A stretch of DNA of 64,000 nucleotides, from positions 3,711,001 to 3,775,000 of the forward strand of contig NZ_CP073748.1 of assembly GCF_024398035.1 (NCBI RefSeq), given 5' to 3'. The notes under the pieces were generated by a model that ran no database searches, was not told the origin of the DNA, and saw only the letters and a list, made by a program, of their open reading frames with translations. The stretch comes from Kordiimonas sp. SCSIO 12603. GTDB lineage: Bacteria; Pseudomonadota; Alphaproteobacteria; Sphingomonadales; Kordiimonadaceae. Shown here one piece after another: positions 8,099 to 15,969 of the stretch (position 1 is its first letter; the number at the start of each line of letters is the position of its first letter). The translations under genes were made by a program, and so were the position numbers.

Positions 8099-9337
8099 TT
8101 ATACACCCTTAAAACTCTTCAGTTTTTCAAACGCCGCAATTAATATCACGCTCGCCCCAAAAAGTGGAAACACAGCCGCTAGAATTACAAGCAGTGCGAC
8201 GATCCCATACCCTACACGCCAATGGTCAGGCACCTTGGGCAATCCCCATTCCCCGGCAGGCTTCCGTTTAATATATGAAATCAACCCCGCCAGGGTGCTG
8301 AGGGCAAAAACAAGGGCGGTCAGTAACACCGCATACCAGCTGATAAGGCCGTATTCCCCTTGGTGAAGACGCATAGCCACCTGCCGCATATCCATTAGGA
8401 TACCAACATCATCCCATGTATGGCGCTTGATAAGGTCACCGCTGTACTGGTCAAAATGCAGCACCTCCTGATGGCGCAAAAGCAATGACCGGTTAGAAAC
8501 AGATATAACTCCTTCTGTCCCCTTAGGGAATTTGATGGTTATTTGCCCTTTCAAGCCTAACCTTTTCGTAATCTCCACTGCCGCATCCAACGATATTGGT
8601 TGACCGTGAGCCACTGATTTCAAACCCGCCGGGCGCTGCCATGTTTTGGGATATCCAGTATCTGTTTGGGCTTGAACCCATTTAAGCTGAGATCCAAAAA
8701 TATCGGTCCAAGGCATCGCGCCGGAAAGCAAAACCAGCATGAAAACTGAAAGCCAAAAAGCCAGAACAGAATGAAGATCACGGTAAAAAATCCGTTTCCC
8801 TTTGCTGGTCCGAACCGTAAAGAACCCTGCCAGCGCAAAACCAGTTGATGGCCACCAAACATAAATGCCCGTTAGGATCAAAACGACGAACCAACTGGCT
8901 GCTAGCTCAACAGTATAAGTGCCGCCTTTCCCCAGCAGCAGTTCACCGTGAAGTTTACGCACAGTCATCATCAGGGTATCAGCAGCTTTCACTGCGCCCA
9001 GAGCTTCACCCGTATAAGGATTCACATAAATCGTACTTTTGCCTCTGCGCATACCAGAAACAAATTCTGTCGCCTGTGTTAGCTCAGTTGGTAAAACAAC
9101 ACCCGTGATCGGCTGCTTAGCCAAGGCTTGTGCCGCCTTCAATTGATCCGCATAGGGAAGGGTTTCTGTACCAATCTCAACCTGCTTAAGATGGCTGTAA
9201 ACACTATCCTCATAATCACCTTTAAACAGGTAAATTATCCCGGTTACCGCAAGCAGGATCATCAAAGGCAGGGTGATAAGCCCTGCAATAATGTGCCATT
9301 TCCATAGCCAGCGGTTCAGATGTTTATGCTTTTGCAT
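8099..9337 (-). CDS. PepSY-associated transmembrane protein
   Basis: A 412-residue inner-membrane protein of the PepSY_TM (PiuB-like, iron-regulated) family. It starts KHKHLNRWLWKWHIIAGLI, the typical first TM helix with conserved His, and has further helices near residues 140-165, 190-210 and 345-395, with PepSY regions in the periplasmic loops (for example EALGAVKAADTLMMTVRKLHGELLLG). Members are thought to assist reduction or release of iron or other metal chelates after TonB-dependent import. It starts 18 bases after the TonB receptor gene in the same operon. Confidence 0.9.
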   Translation of the reverse strand: MQKHKHLNRWLWKWHIIAGLITLPLMILLAVTGIIYLFKGDYEDSVYSHLKQVEIGTETLPYADQLKAAQALAKQPITGVVLPTELTQATEFVSGMRRGKSTIYVNPYTGEALGAVKAADTLMMTVRKLHGELLLGKGGTYTVELAASWFVVLILTGIYVWWPSTGFALAGFFTVRTSKGKRIFYRDLHSVLAFWLSVFMLVLLSGAMPWTDIFGSQLKWVQAQTDTGYPKTWQRPAGLKSVAHGQPISLDAAVEITKRLGLKGQITIKFPKGTEGVISVSNRSLLLRHQEVLHFDQYSGDLIKRHTWDDVGILMDMRQVAMRLHQGEYGLISWYAVLLTALVFALSTLAGLISYIKRKPAGEWGLPKVPDHWRVGYGIVALLVILAAVFPLFGASVILIAAFEKLKSFKGV

Positions 9338-9355
9338 AAGCCTGTTCCTTCCTGC

Positions 9356-11392
9356 TTAAAATCTGAATGCAATGCCGCCGTAGAAAGTACGGCCATCAAT
9401 AATGCGGAAATTCCTGCGCCCCGGGCGCCCACCACGCGGCGGGCTATAGCTTACTCGGTCAGCAAGCGTATCCGTCAGGTTCAAGGCATGGAACCAGATA
9501 TCCCACTGACCAAAACTGTAGGAAGCGCGGAAATTAAGCCGTTCCCCACGGGTAAACTTACCGTCCGGATCAATAGAGTTATCATCACGTGTATAATAAC
9601 CGGTATAGAAATCACCTTCGCCTTCAAGAACCAGATTTTCAATAGGCGACCAAGCGGCCCGTACGTTCAAATGGTGATCAGGCGAACGGCTGATGCGGTT
9701 ACCACTTAAATCATTGTCACCGTCGTCATCGGGACCAAAGAAAATATCATAAACGTTCTTTGCATATGTATGCGTAGCGCTGAAACGCCATTCATCACTA
9801 GGTGCATATTCAATAACTGATTCCACGCCCTGCACAGTTACCTGCCCCGCGTTAGTCACCGTTTCAACTTCGCCGTCATCTTCTGTTACAAGGAAATTAT
9901 CAATACGCGTGTGATAATAGGATGTGTTGATATTCACATCACCAACATTGCCGCGTACACCAACTTCAAAATGATCTGCTTTTTCAGCGTCCAGATTTGG
10001 ATTAGCTTCAGGACGATCAAGAAATAAATCCCCAATATCAGGCGGCAAGAAACCGCGAGAATAACCACCCCAAATCTGAATTTTATCCGTGATGTCGTAT
10101 GTCACGCCAAACTTGGGCGATGTGTTATTAAACTTCCGCTCGAAGATCTGACCATCATTAAGGTCATTAGTGGTATCAAAAAGAAATTCCGTTCTGAGCG
10201 TAATATCCTCATGGCGAACACCCACGGTGATGTTCAACCTGTCTGTCAGGTTGATACTGTACTGAGCAAACAAAGATTTAATCTGAAGATCGCTGTTAGA
10301 ACGGGTAAGAACATCACCTTCCATCGCAATATCATCACCAGCGTATTCGTCCGTCAGGATATCACCATCAAAGATTTCACCACCTATGATCAGGTTTGAC
10401 GTTTTAAAATCATATCGGTAACTCAGCCTTACATCAAAGCTTTTGTCGGCAGTATCACGCGGCGGAGAAAAGCGGCCATCACCTTGTTCATCTTCAATGC
10501 GTCTTACTGCACCAAAATCAAGAAAACCAAAGCCGAAATCGTGCTCTAGTTTGAAAGAGTATGCATTGGATTTTGTGCGTTCATTAGAACTCGCAGTACG
10601 ACCAACCACCGTTGGATCAGAGAAAAACTCATTGGCGCGCAAATCACCGGGGAATACTTCATCCCTGTTTAGATGTTCATAACGCACAAAAACACGAGTA
10701 GCATCGGATGGGCTGTAGATAAGTTTTCCGCTGAACTGATCACGATCATTTTTAAATGTATCTCTAAGGCCATCCAGATTTTGGGTGTTTGCATCAAGAA
10801 AGAATCCAAAATCACCAAATGTACCTGCGGCACTCACGCCTGCTCGGCGGCGGTCGAATGACCCTGCTTCCGCCCAAACACGGCCCTCAAACTCCTCAGG
10901 CGCATCACGCGTCACCACATTGATCACACCACCAAAAGCATTATTGGCAAACAGCGCTGAGGATGGGCCTTTGATCACTTCAACACGCTCAATATCAAAC
11001 GAATTCACAGTGGTGATATCTTGCGTTGCACCATTATAGGGGCTTGCGAGCGGCAAACCATCTACAAGCGGTACGGTATAGCTTTTACCACCAGCCGGAA
11101 TACGCAGGTTCCTCACCTGCGTTTCGCCAGGGATACGGTCCAGAAGTTCGTCTGGGTCCACGAACCGCAACCGATCAATTTCCGCCCGGTTCACAACATG
11201 AGACGCGAGCGGCAACTCAGAGAGGTTGGTACCGCCAAGTGTTGCGTTTTTAAAAGCGGCTTCACCAATCACTGTGATAGTTTCAATATCATCGGTATTC
11301 GCCTCAGATGGTTCAGTCTCAGTCCGTGCTAAAGCACTTGCTGCAGGCAGCACAGGCAAGGCCGCAAATGCAGCCAGATAAAGGTATTTCAT
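9356..11392 (-). CDS. TonB-dependent outer-membrane receptor
   Basis: A 678-residue TonB-dependent receptor for a metal chelate or similar nutrient. The start is ATG at 11392, giving the signal peptide MKYLYLAAFAALPVLPAASA; the open frame further upstream begins only with TTG. The plug domain follows (TITVIGEAAFKNATLGG, LLDRIPGETQVRNLR, ERVEVIKGPSSALFANNAFGGVINV), then a 22-strand-type barrel ending in the characteristic aromatic terminus GGIAFRF. It sits between a DUF2946 gene (45 bases upstream) and a PepSY gene, a grouping usual for iron or copper acquisition. The substrate cannot be read from the sequence. Confidence 0.95.
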   Translation of the reverse strand: MKYLYLAAFAALPVLPAASALARTETEPSEANTDDIETITVIGEAAFKNATLGGTNLSELPLASHVVNRAEIDRLRFVDPDELLDRIPGETQVRNLRIPAGGKSYTVPLVDGLPLASPYNGATQDITTVNSFDIERVEVIKGPSSALFANNAFGGVINVVTRDAPEEFEGRVWAEAGSFDRRRAGVSAAGTFGDFGFFLDANTQNLDGLRDTFKNDRDQFSGKLIYSPSDATRVFVRYEHLNRDEVFPGDLRANEFFSDPTVVGRTASSNERTKSNAYSFKLEHDFGFGFLDFGAVRRIEDEQGDGRFSPPRDTADKSFDVRLSYRYDFKTSNLIIGGEIFDGDILTDEYAGDDIAMEGDVLTRSNSDLQIKSLFAQYSINLTDRLNITVGVRHEDITLRTEFLFDTTNDLNDGQIFERKFNNTSPKFGVTYDITDKIQIWGGYSRGFLPPDIGDLFLDRPEANPNLDAEKADHFEVGVRGNVGDVNINTSYYHTRIDNFLVTEDDGEVETVTNAGQVTVQGVESVIEYAPSDEWRFSATHTYAKNVYDIFFGPDDDGDNDLSGNRISRSPDHHLNVRAAWSPIENLVLEGEGDFYTGYYTRDDNSIDPDGKFTRGERLNFRASYSFGQWDIWFHALNLTDTLADRVSYSPPRGGRPGRRNFRIIDGRTFYGGIAFRF

Positions 11393-11437
11393 TGTCTGAT
11401 ACTCTTTTAACTTTGATTCAAATTTCGAAAGCAAAAG

Positions 11438-11833
11438 TTAAAAGATTGGAGGTGCTCTAAGCCCAACAGGCACAAACACTGATGAACGGTAATCAGGGCC
11501 TGTCGCCTCTATAATCGCGCCGCTATCCGATACCGCAACAAAAATGGGTAGGTTCAGGTAGCTGGTATCATTTTCAGTGGCGGCAAAATTGAAGCAGAAT
11601 TCACAATCAGCTGCAGTACCATCTACCTCCTCCCCTTGAAGGGCCAGTAGGTATTTGATGTTAGCAACGGCAGCTGGTGGCAGGCGGCTTTCGCCACAAA
11701 GATAGCCAAGGCCACCACTGGCCGCGTGCTCTGTAGCTTTAACGGCGGCTTGTCCCTGCACGAAAACAACCAGCGCAATAAGCATATATTGCACTGTTTT
11801 CAGGAATATATTGTTGTTAAGCCGCTTCCTCAT
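11438..11833 (-). CDS. DUF2946-like small secreted/membrane protein
   Basis: A 131-residue protein with an N-terminal hydrophobic segment (VQYMLIALVVFVQGQAAV). A CEFCF motif lies near residues 77-81, and the protein ends PVGLRAPPIF. A cysteine pair followed by a C-terminal R-A-P-P is the pattern of DUF2946 proteins, which commonly precede TonB receptors and PepSY proteins and are suspected metal-related accessory factors. It is the first gene of the DUF2946-TonB-PepSY run here. The family call rests on the motif pattern and context. Confidence 0.65.
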   Translation of the reverse strand: MRKRLNNNIFLKTVQYMLIALVVFVQGQAAVKATEHAASGGLGYLCGESRLPPAAVANIKYLLALQGEEVDGTAADCEFCFNFAATENDTSYLNLPIFVAVSDSGAIIEATGPDYRSSVFVPVGLRAPPIF

Positions 11834-11880
11834 AACGCTCCGGTATCATAGAAACCAAAGCGCCACAACCGGATATATTG

Positions 11881-12558
11881 TTACATGTTGGGGCCAACAC
11901 TAAGCGCAAGTGCTCGAGAAATATGAGCAAACGGCCGACCGCTCTCTGCAGCACATTTACTGAATGCAGCCTGTACAGCGCGCAAGGCCGTTTTCGATGT
12001 CGGGTTTTTATCCACAACGCCGTCTCTTATCAGGGCCTGCACCACATCTCGTGAAAGCACCCAACCATCCCGGCCAATAGACCGCAAGAAATATGGGCCA
12101 CTATTACCGCCAAGACGGTTTCCACGTTTCTTGAGCATTTCTACGAGCCCTGCGAAATCATCCTGAGGCCATTCAGCAATACATTTTGCGGCAGAACCAT
12201 ATTCATATTCCAGATCACAAAGCAGGATTGCGTTGTCTCGTACAGAAAGGATTTTGGCGCCGTGCCGGACGATACGTGTATCTTTGAGCAAGCTATCCAG
12301 ATCATCGTCCGACATAAATTTCCAACGTACAGGTACAAAACCTTCAAACGCTTCCTCAAAGCCCGGCCACTTATTACGGATCACTTTCCAGCTAAAACCG
12401 GCCTGAAAAACGGCTTGGGCCATCGCCGCTAAAATACGGTCATCACCCATTTGCTTGATTTCTTCAGCTGAAAGGATATCTGGCATCAGGCTCAGTACTT
12501 CATCAGCACTTCCCCGATAAGCCACCGCCATTTCAACAAGTTCATCAAACGTACGCAC
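11881..12558 (-). CDS. DNA-3-methyladenine glycosylase I-like protein
   Basis: A 225-residue protein of the Tag (COG2818) superfamily branch common in Alphaproteobacteria. Visible features are MAQAVFQAGFSWKVIRNKWPGFEEAF near residues 46-71, DTRIVRHGAKILSVRDNA, and the C-terminal YFLRSIGRDGWVLSRDV and ALALSVG. Classical Tag excises 3-methyladenine from alkylated DNA and carries zinc-binding Cys and His residues at its ends; the N-terminal Cys-Trp motif is absent here, so activity is not certain. It ends 47 bases before the DUF2946 gene and diverges from the J-domain gene. Confidence 0.85.
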   Translation of the reverse strand: MRTFDELVEMAVAYRGSADEVLSLMPDILSAEEIKQMGDDRILAAMAQAVFQAGFSWKVIRNKWPGFEEAFEGFVPVRWKFMSDDDLDSLLKDTRIVRHGAKILSVRDNAILLCDLEYEYGSAAKCIAEWPQDDFAGLVEMLKKRGNRLGGNSGPYFLRSIGRDGWVLSRDVVQALIRDGVVDKNPTSKTALRAVQAAFSKCAAESGRPFAHISRALALSVGPNM

Positions 12559-12607
12559 AGTAATTTCCTTTTTTAGTTTATAATAACTTATGGATATGCA
12601 GCATTCT

Positions 12608-12629
12608 GGTCCAGCCTATTTACTGGACC
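12608..12629. promoter_or_regulatory. Inverted repeat in the divergent tag-like / J-domain gap
   Basis: GGTCCAG and CTGGACC form a perfect 7-base inverted repeat with an 8-base spacer, centred 60 bases upstream of the glycosylase gene and 125 bases before the J-domain gene. The spacing suits a dimeric operator. No regulator gene is adjacent. Confidence 0.3.
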
Positions 12630-12743
12630 CTCTCGAGGAATTCCTTTAAATATATAGGTTGATGCCTTCATAAAGATAAGGTGTTTAATATTACTGAGTA
12701 ATCACACGGGGCAAGGCCATAAACGGCTTTGTGTTAAAGAGTT

Positions 12744-13265
12744 ATGGCAAGCGACTATATTAAAAGTTTTGGTTTTCCTCGTTGGGGTGAATATGGCCTC
12801 AACAAAGAAACAGAAGCGCTCCAAATGTGTGATTATGTTGGCTGTAATGAGGTAGGACCTCATCCCGCGCCGAAATCCCCTGGTTCTAATGAACGCTGGT
12901 ATTTCTGCAAAAAACATGCGGCGGAATATAACCGTAACTGGGATTTCTTCCAAGGTATGAGCGACGAGGAAGCTCAGCGCCACATGCATGATTCAAGTGA
13001 AAGCTCAGACGCGTTCGCAAGCGCCAAAACCTTCGAATGGGGCGGTGCGATGGATGAAGACGGTTTCACATCCACAGAGCAATCTGCATTCGATACGCTT
13101 GAGGTCGACAGCACAGCAACTCAGGAAGAAATTAAACGCCAATACCGGAAGCTTGCAAAGCTTTACCATCCTGACACCAATCCGGGCGATAGCGTGGCAG
13201 CGGAAAAGTTCCATCAAGTTCAACAAGCTTATGACCTGCTCCGCGAGAAAAACTTCCCTGGTTAA
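12744..13265 (+). CDS. J-domain (DnaJ-like) protein
   Basis: A 173-residue protein with a cysteine-containing N-terminal region (CDYVGCNEVG, FCKKHAAEYNRNWDFF) and a C-terminal J domain. The J domain reads FDTLEVDSTATQEEIKRQYR, then KLYHPDTNPGD with the HPD tripeptide that stimulates Hsp70 ATPase, then FHQVQQAYDLL. A C-terminal rather than N-terminal J domain is typical of this alphaproteobacterial family. It is probably a DnaK co-chaperone for an unknown client. It starts an apparent two-gene run with the DMT transporter, 66 bases downstream. Confidence 0.92.
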   Translation: MASDYIKSFGFPRWGEYGLNKETEALQMCDYVGCNEVGPHPAPKSPGSNERWYFCKKHAAEYNRNWDFFQGMSDEEAQRHMHDSSESSDAFASAKTFEWGGAMDEDGFTSTEQSAFDTLEVDSTATQEEIKRQYRKLAKLYHPDTNPGDSVAAEKFHQVQQAYDLLREKNFPG

Positions 13266-13331
13266 AACTGGTTTTACATCCAGTTCACTCTACCTTCTTT
13301 CATCGTTCCCGTATGGCTTTGAAGGCTCAAG

Positions 13332-14240
13332 ATGACAACCGATCCACAGCAAATGCGCAAAGGCATGATAATGGGGGCTATTGCGACCCTCATTTGGGGT
13401 GGCTGGCCGGTTGTTACTGAACTTGCAATTGAAGACAATCTAAGCCCCTATCAAGTTGTTCTCCTCAGAACCTTAGTTGCTTTTCCTATTCTTCTACCTT
13501 TTCTGTTTCGCGGGAAAAATACGATCAGAGCATGGGGACAGGTGATTTTTCTCACCATCCTTGCCGGGGCGCCTTACAGCCTTCTGGTATCTACCAGCTT
13601 TCAATACACCAACGCTACTCATGGTGGGGTTATCATTCCTGGCACCGTTTTATTATTTGGGCTCCTCTCCAGCCATTTTATATTAAAAGACCGATTAACC
13701 AGAAATCGCCTTCTGGGTGGCGGCGCAATTATAACTGGATTAGGCCTTCTGGCTTTCGGGGGCAGTTCAGGCGGTGATCAAGCATCACTTCTCGGGGATA
13801 CACTGTTTTTCGTAGGCGGTTTAATGTGGGGCACTTACACCTTAATGCTCAGGATATGGCCGACAGATGCCATTCTGCTAACAGCGCGAATTGCTCTTGT
13901 TTCCACCTTTATTATGGGGATCTATTATCTCTTTACAAACCAGCCAGGGTTAGAGGCGCTCCCCACCAGCACAATTATCTTTCAGGGGCTTTGGCAAGGT
14001 GCCTTATCTGGCGCGCTTGCTGTGATTTTATTCTCCAAGGGTGTCGCTTTGATGGGTGCGGCCAAAGCGACAGTTATCAATTCCCTTATTCCCGTGATAT
14101 CGACGGTGCTGGCCTTTTTTATCCTGAATGAAATTCCCAACATGCTTGAAGCCATTGGGTTAATTTTCATTCTGGGAGGCATCACCATTGCGCTTTACCA
14201 AAAGCGACAAAGCCCTGCTTTCAACGCCGACAGAACTTAA
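13332..14240 (+). CDS. EamA/DMT-family transporter
   Basis: A 302-residue inner-membrane protein with ten predicted helices arranged as two EamA repeats (about residues 10-135 and 150-290). Markers are ATLIWGGWPVVTELA in the first helix and ALSGALAVILFSKGVALMGAAKAT with LIPVISTVLAFFILNE in the second repeat. DMT transporters usually export amino acids, metabolites or drugs by proton exchange; the substrate is not recognisable. Its stop codon shares four bases with the convergent GNAT gene. Confidence 0.92.
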   Translation: MTTDPQQMRKGMIMGAIATLIWGGWPVVTELAIEDNLSPYQVVLLRTLVAFPILLPFLFRGKNTIRAWGQVIFLTILAGAPYSLLVSTSFQYTNATHGGVIIPGTVLLFGLLSSHFILKDRLTRNRLLGGGAIITGLGLLAFGGSSGGDQASLLGDTLFFVGGLMWGTYTLMLRIWPTDAILLTARIALVSTFIMGIYYLFTNQPGLEALPTSTIIFQGLWQGALSGALAVILFSKGVALMGAAKATVINSLIPVISTVLAFFILNEIPNMLEAIGLIFILGGITIALYQKRQSPAFNADRT

Positions 14241-14908
14241 TGGAAGTTTTCCAGTTTTTCGATTTGTTGGCCTAGGGCATCAAAATTAATGGGTTCAAGC
14301 CACGCTTGATATCCAGCTTTTAACTCTGGCCAATCGCTATCAATCATAGCGTACCAAGCTGTATCTCTGTTAACGCCTTTTGAAACCATATCATTACGGA
14401 AAACACCTTCAAAACGAAAGCCGTAGCGTATCGCAGCACTCATAGACGCTTGATTGGCCGAATTGCATTTCCATTCAAAACGCCGGTACCCTAGATTATC
14501 AAACAAATGTGCCGCCAGCAGATAAAGGGCTTCTGTGGCAATTCTAGTGCGCTTTAGCTTAGCGCCATAAGCTACACACCCTACTTCCGCGCTGCCATGC
14601 TCTGCACGGATACGCATCAAGCTGAACATCCCCAGAATTTCACCTGATGCCCGCTCTTTGATAACAAGCGTTTCCCAATCACCCTCTTCATGCACTTTAC
14701 ATAGGAAGTTTGCGAAATCAGCCTCGCTAAGAAATGGCCCAACCGGCATATAGTGCCAGATTTCAGCATTTTCTTGACCACCCACCGCAGCAAACAATCC
14801 TGCTAAATGTTCTTGCCTTTGGTATGGTTCGATAATGGCATAGCTACCCACACATATTTCTTGGCCCGGATGCTTGCACCCTACCCAGTTTTTCAAATTA
14901 CGTGTCAT
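14237..14908 (-). CDS. GNAT acetyltransferase (RimJ/RimL-like)
   Basis: A 223-residue GNAT-fold N-acetyltransferase of the RimL type. The core stretches IKERASGEILGMFSLMRI, EVGCVAYGAKLKRTRIATEAL (acetyl-CoA loop variant) and FEWKCNSANQASMSAAIRYGFRFEGVFRN match the family, including the closing GFRFEG. Proteins of this group acetylate N-termini, small molecules or antibiotics. ATG at 14908 directly abuts the stop of the DUF1272 gene, so it is the last gene of a tightly coupled three-gene operon. Confidence 0.9.
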   Translation of the reverse strand: MTRNLKNWVGCKHPGQEICVGSYAIIEPYQRQEHLAGLFAAVGGQENAEIWHYMPVGPFLSEADFANFLCKVHEEGDWETLVIKERASGEILGMFSLMRIRAEHGSAEVGCVAYGAKLKRTRIATEALYLLAAHLFDNLGYRRFEWKCNSANQASMSAAIRYGFRFEGVFRNDMVSKGVNRDTAWYAMIDSDWPELKAGYQAWLEPINFDALGQQIEKLENFH

Positions 14909-15217
14909 TTACCTTTGCTCCGGCGGGATGTTTTTAATCTCTTGTGCAAAAACTGCATGTGATGTTTTGTCCACCGGCTTCAGAACGCGCTTTCTAGATA
15001 CGGGTTGATGCTGCAGCGATACACCTGAACAGTGTTCGGTTTGCACCCGTGAAGGCCGATGGAAAAAACCTCCTCCACAATTGGGGCAAACATTTTCCAA
15101 AACATCTTCCACACAATCCCTACAAAAAGTGCATTCATAGCTACAGATCATGGCCTCCCTACTATTCGAAGGTAGATCACAATCACAATTTTCACAGTTG
15201 GGGCGCATCTCAAGCAT
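14909..15217 (-). CDS. DUF1272 cysteine-rich protein
   Basis: A 102-residue protein whose first 60 residues are a DUF1272 domain: MLEMRPNCENCDCDLP, then MICSYECTFCRDCVE and NVCPNCGGGFFHRPSR. The paired CxxC motifs suggest two zinc sites, similar to a small treble-clef or rubredoxin-like fold. Start ATG at 15217 overlaps the upstream stop as TAATG, a strong sign of translational coupling. The basic C-terminal tail has no recognisable motif. Function unknown. Confidence 0.88.
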   Translation of the reverse strand: MLEMRPNCENCDCDLPSNSREAMICSYECTFCRDCVEDVLENVCPNCGGGFFHRPSRVQTEHCSGVSLQHQPVSRKRVLKPVDKTSHAVFAQEIKNIPPEQR

Positions 15218-15876
15218 TATCGGTTCCAATCATACTCGGGCATTAAGCCATGATTTAAAGGTGCTCTTTCGCCTTCCGGTGCAACTTGAGCCGATTGCTG
15301 ACTGGTACTAAAAGGCACGACACCAGCCCATACCGGATACTCTGCTTCTTCTGCGTCACCTGGCGGTGCTGACCGAACCTTTGCTGAAGCATCTTCAATT
15401 TCCATCACAAGAAGCCCGGTGGCTTTTCTTTCCTGATCTGTCATTGGTCTTAATTGAGGCCACCGCCCAGGGGCAAGCATTTCAAAAAACAGCTCCATCT
15501 GTCGGTCAAATTCTGCTTCATCTGTAACCAGTTCTGGCATGCCGTAACAAATTACAGACCTGTAATTAACACTGGTACTAAAAGCCGAACGTGCCAACAC
15601 TAAACCATCCAAATGCGTTACACTTACGGCTGCAGGCTTCCCTGCGGCCAAATGCCGGATCATCATGCTTTTGCTACTGCCATGCCAATAAAGCTTATTA
15701 CCCTCTCGCCAATGACACGTGGGAATAATGTGTGGTTGCCCTTCTATCTCAAAGCTCACATGGCACAGAAAATGACTATCCAAGATGCCGTATACTGTCG
15801 CTTCGTCATAAAGTGCTCTGTTATGTCCACGCTTTACGCGGTTGCGAGGATTAATTTCAAAACTACCGTCAGCCAT
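15217..15876 (-). CDS. Pyridoxamine 5'-phosphate oxidase-like flavin-binding protein
   Basis: A 219-residue FMN-binding split-barrel protein of the NimA/PNPOx-like class. Key stretches are AVYGILDSHFLCHVSFEIEG-type N-terminus (YGILDSHFLCHVSF), HIIPTCHWREGNKLYWHGSS and AVSVTHLDGLVLARSAF, with SVNYRSVICYG marking the flavin-facing barrel. Relatives reduce nitro compounds or bind flavin or haem. It heads the operon with DUF1272 and GNAT genes and is divergent from a MocR regulator, so control by that regulator is likely. MocR and PNPOx-like genes are often paired in B6-related loci. Confidence 0.88.
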   Translation of the reverse strand: MADGSFEINPRNRVKRGHNRALYDEATVYGILDSHFLCHVSFEIEGQPHIIPTCHWREGNKLYWHGSSKSMMIRHLAAGKPAAVSVTHLDGLVLARSAFSTSVNYRSVICYGMPELVTDEAEFDRQMELFFEMLAPGRWPQLRPMTDQERKATGLLVMEIEDASAKVRSAPPGDAEEAEYPVWAGVVPFSTSQQSAQVAPEGERAPLNHGLMPEYDWNR

Positions 15877-15936
15877 AATCTATCTACCTTGTGCCTTTAA
15901 CTATGGCAAAAGTGACGTTAAAGTAATCCTATTAGA

Positions 15937-15967
15937 AGAACCATTTTTTATAAAAATGATAGAACCA
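15937..15967. promoter_or_regulatory. Direct repeat AGAACCA, likely MocR operator
   Basis: AGAACCA occurs at 15937-15943 and again at 15961-15967, 24 bases apart (about two helical turns), in the 93-base gap between the divergent MocR and flavin-protein genes. MocR-type regulators such as GabR and PdxR bind direct repeats of this sort. An AT-rich TTTTTTATAAAAA element lies between the repeats. The second repeat overlaps the MocR translation-start region, which suits autorepression. Confidence 0.5.
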
Positions 15968-15969
15968 CT

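Noticed and set aside
9356-11392. Possible frameshift in the TonB receptor (long frame begins earlier with TTG)
   Set aside because: The frame is continuous and the natural signal peptide begins at ATG 11392; the upstream TTG extension is an artefact of open-frame calling.
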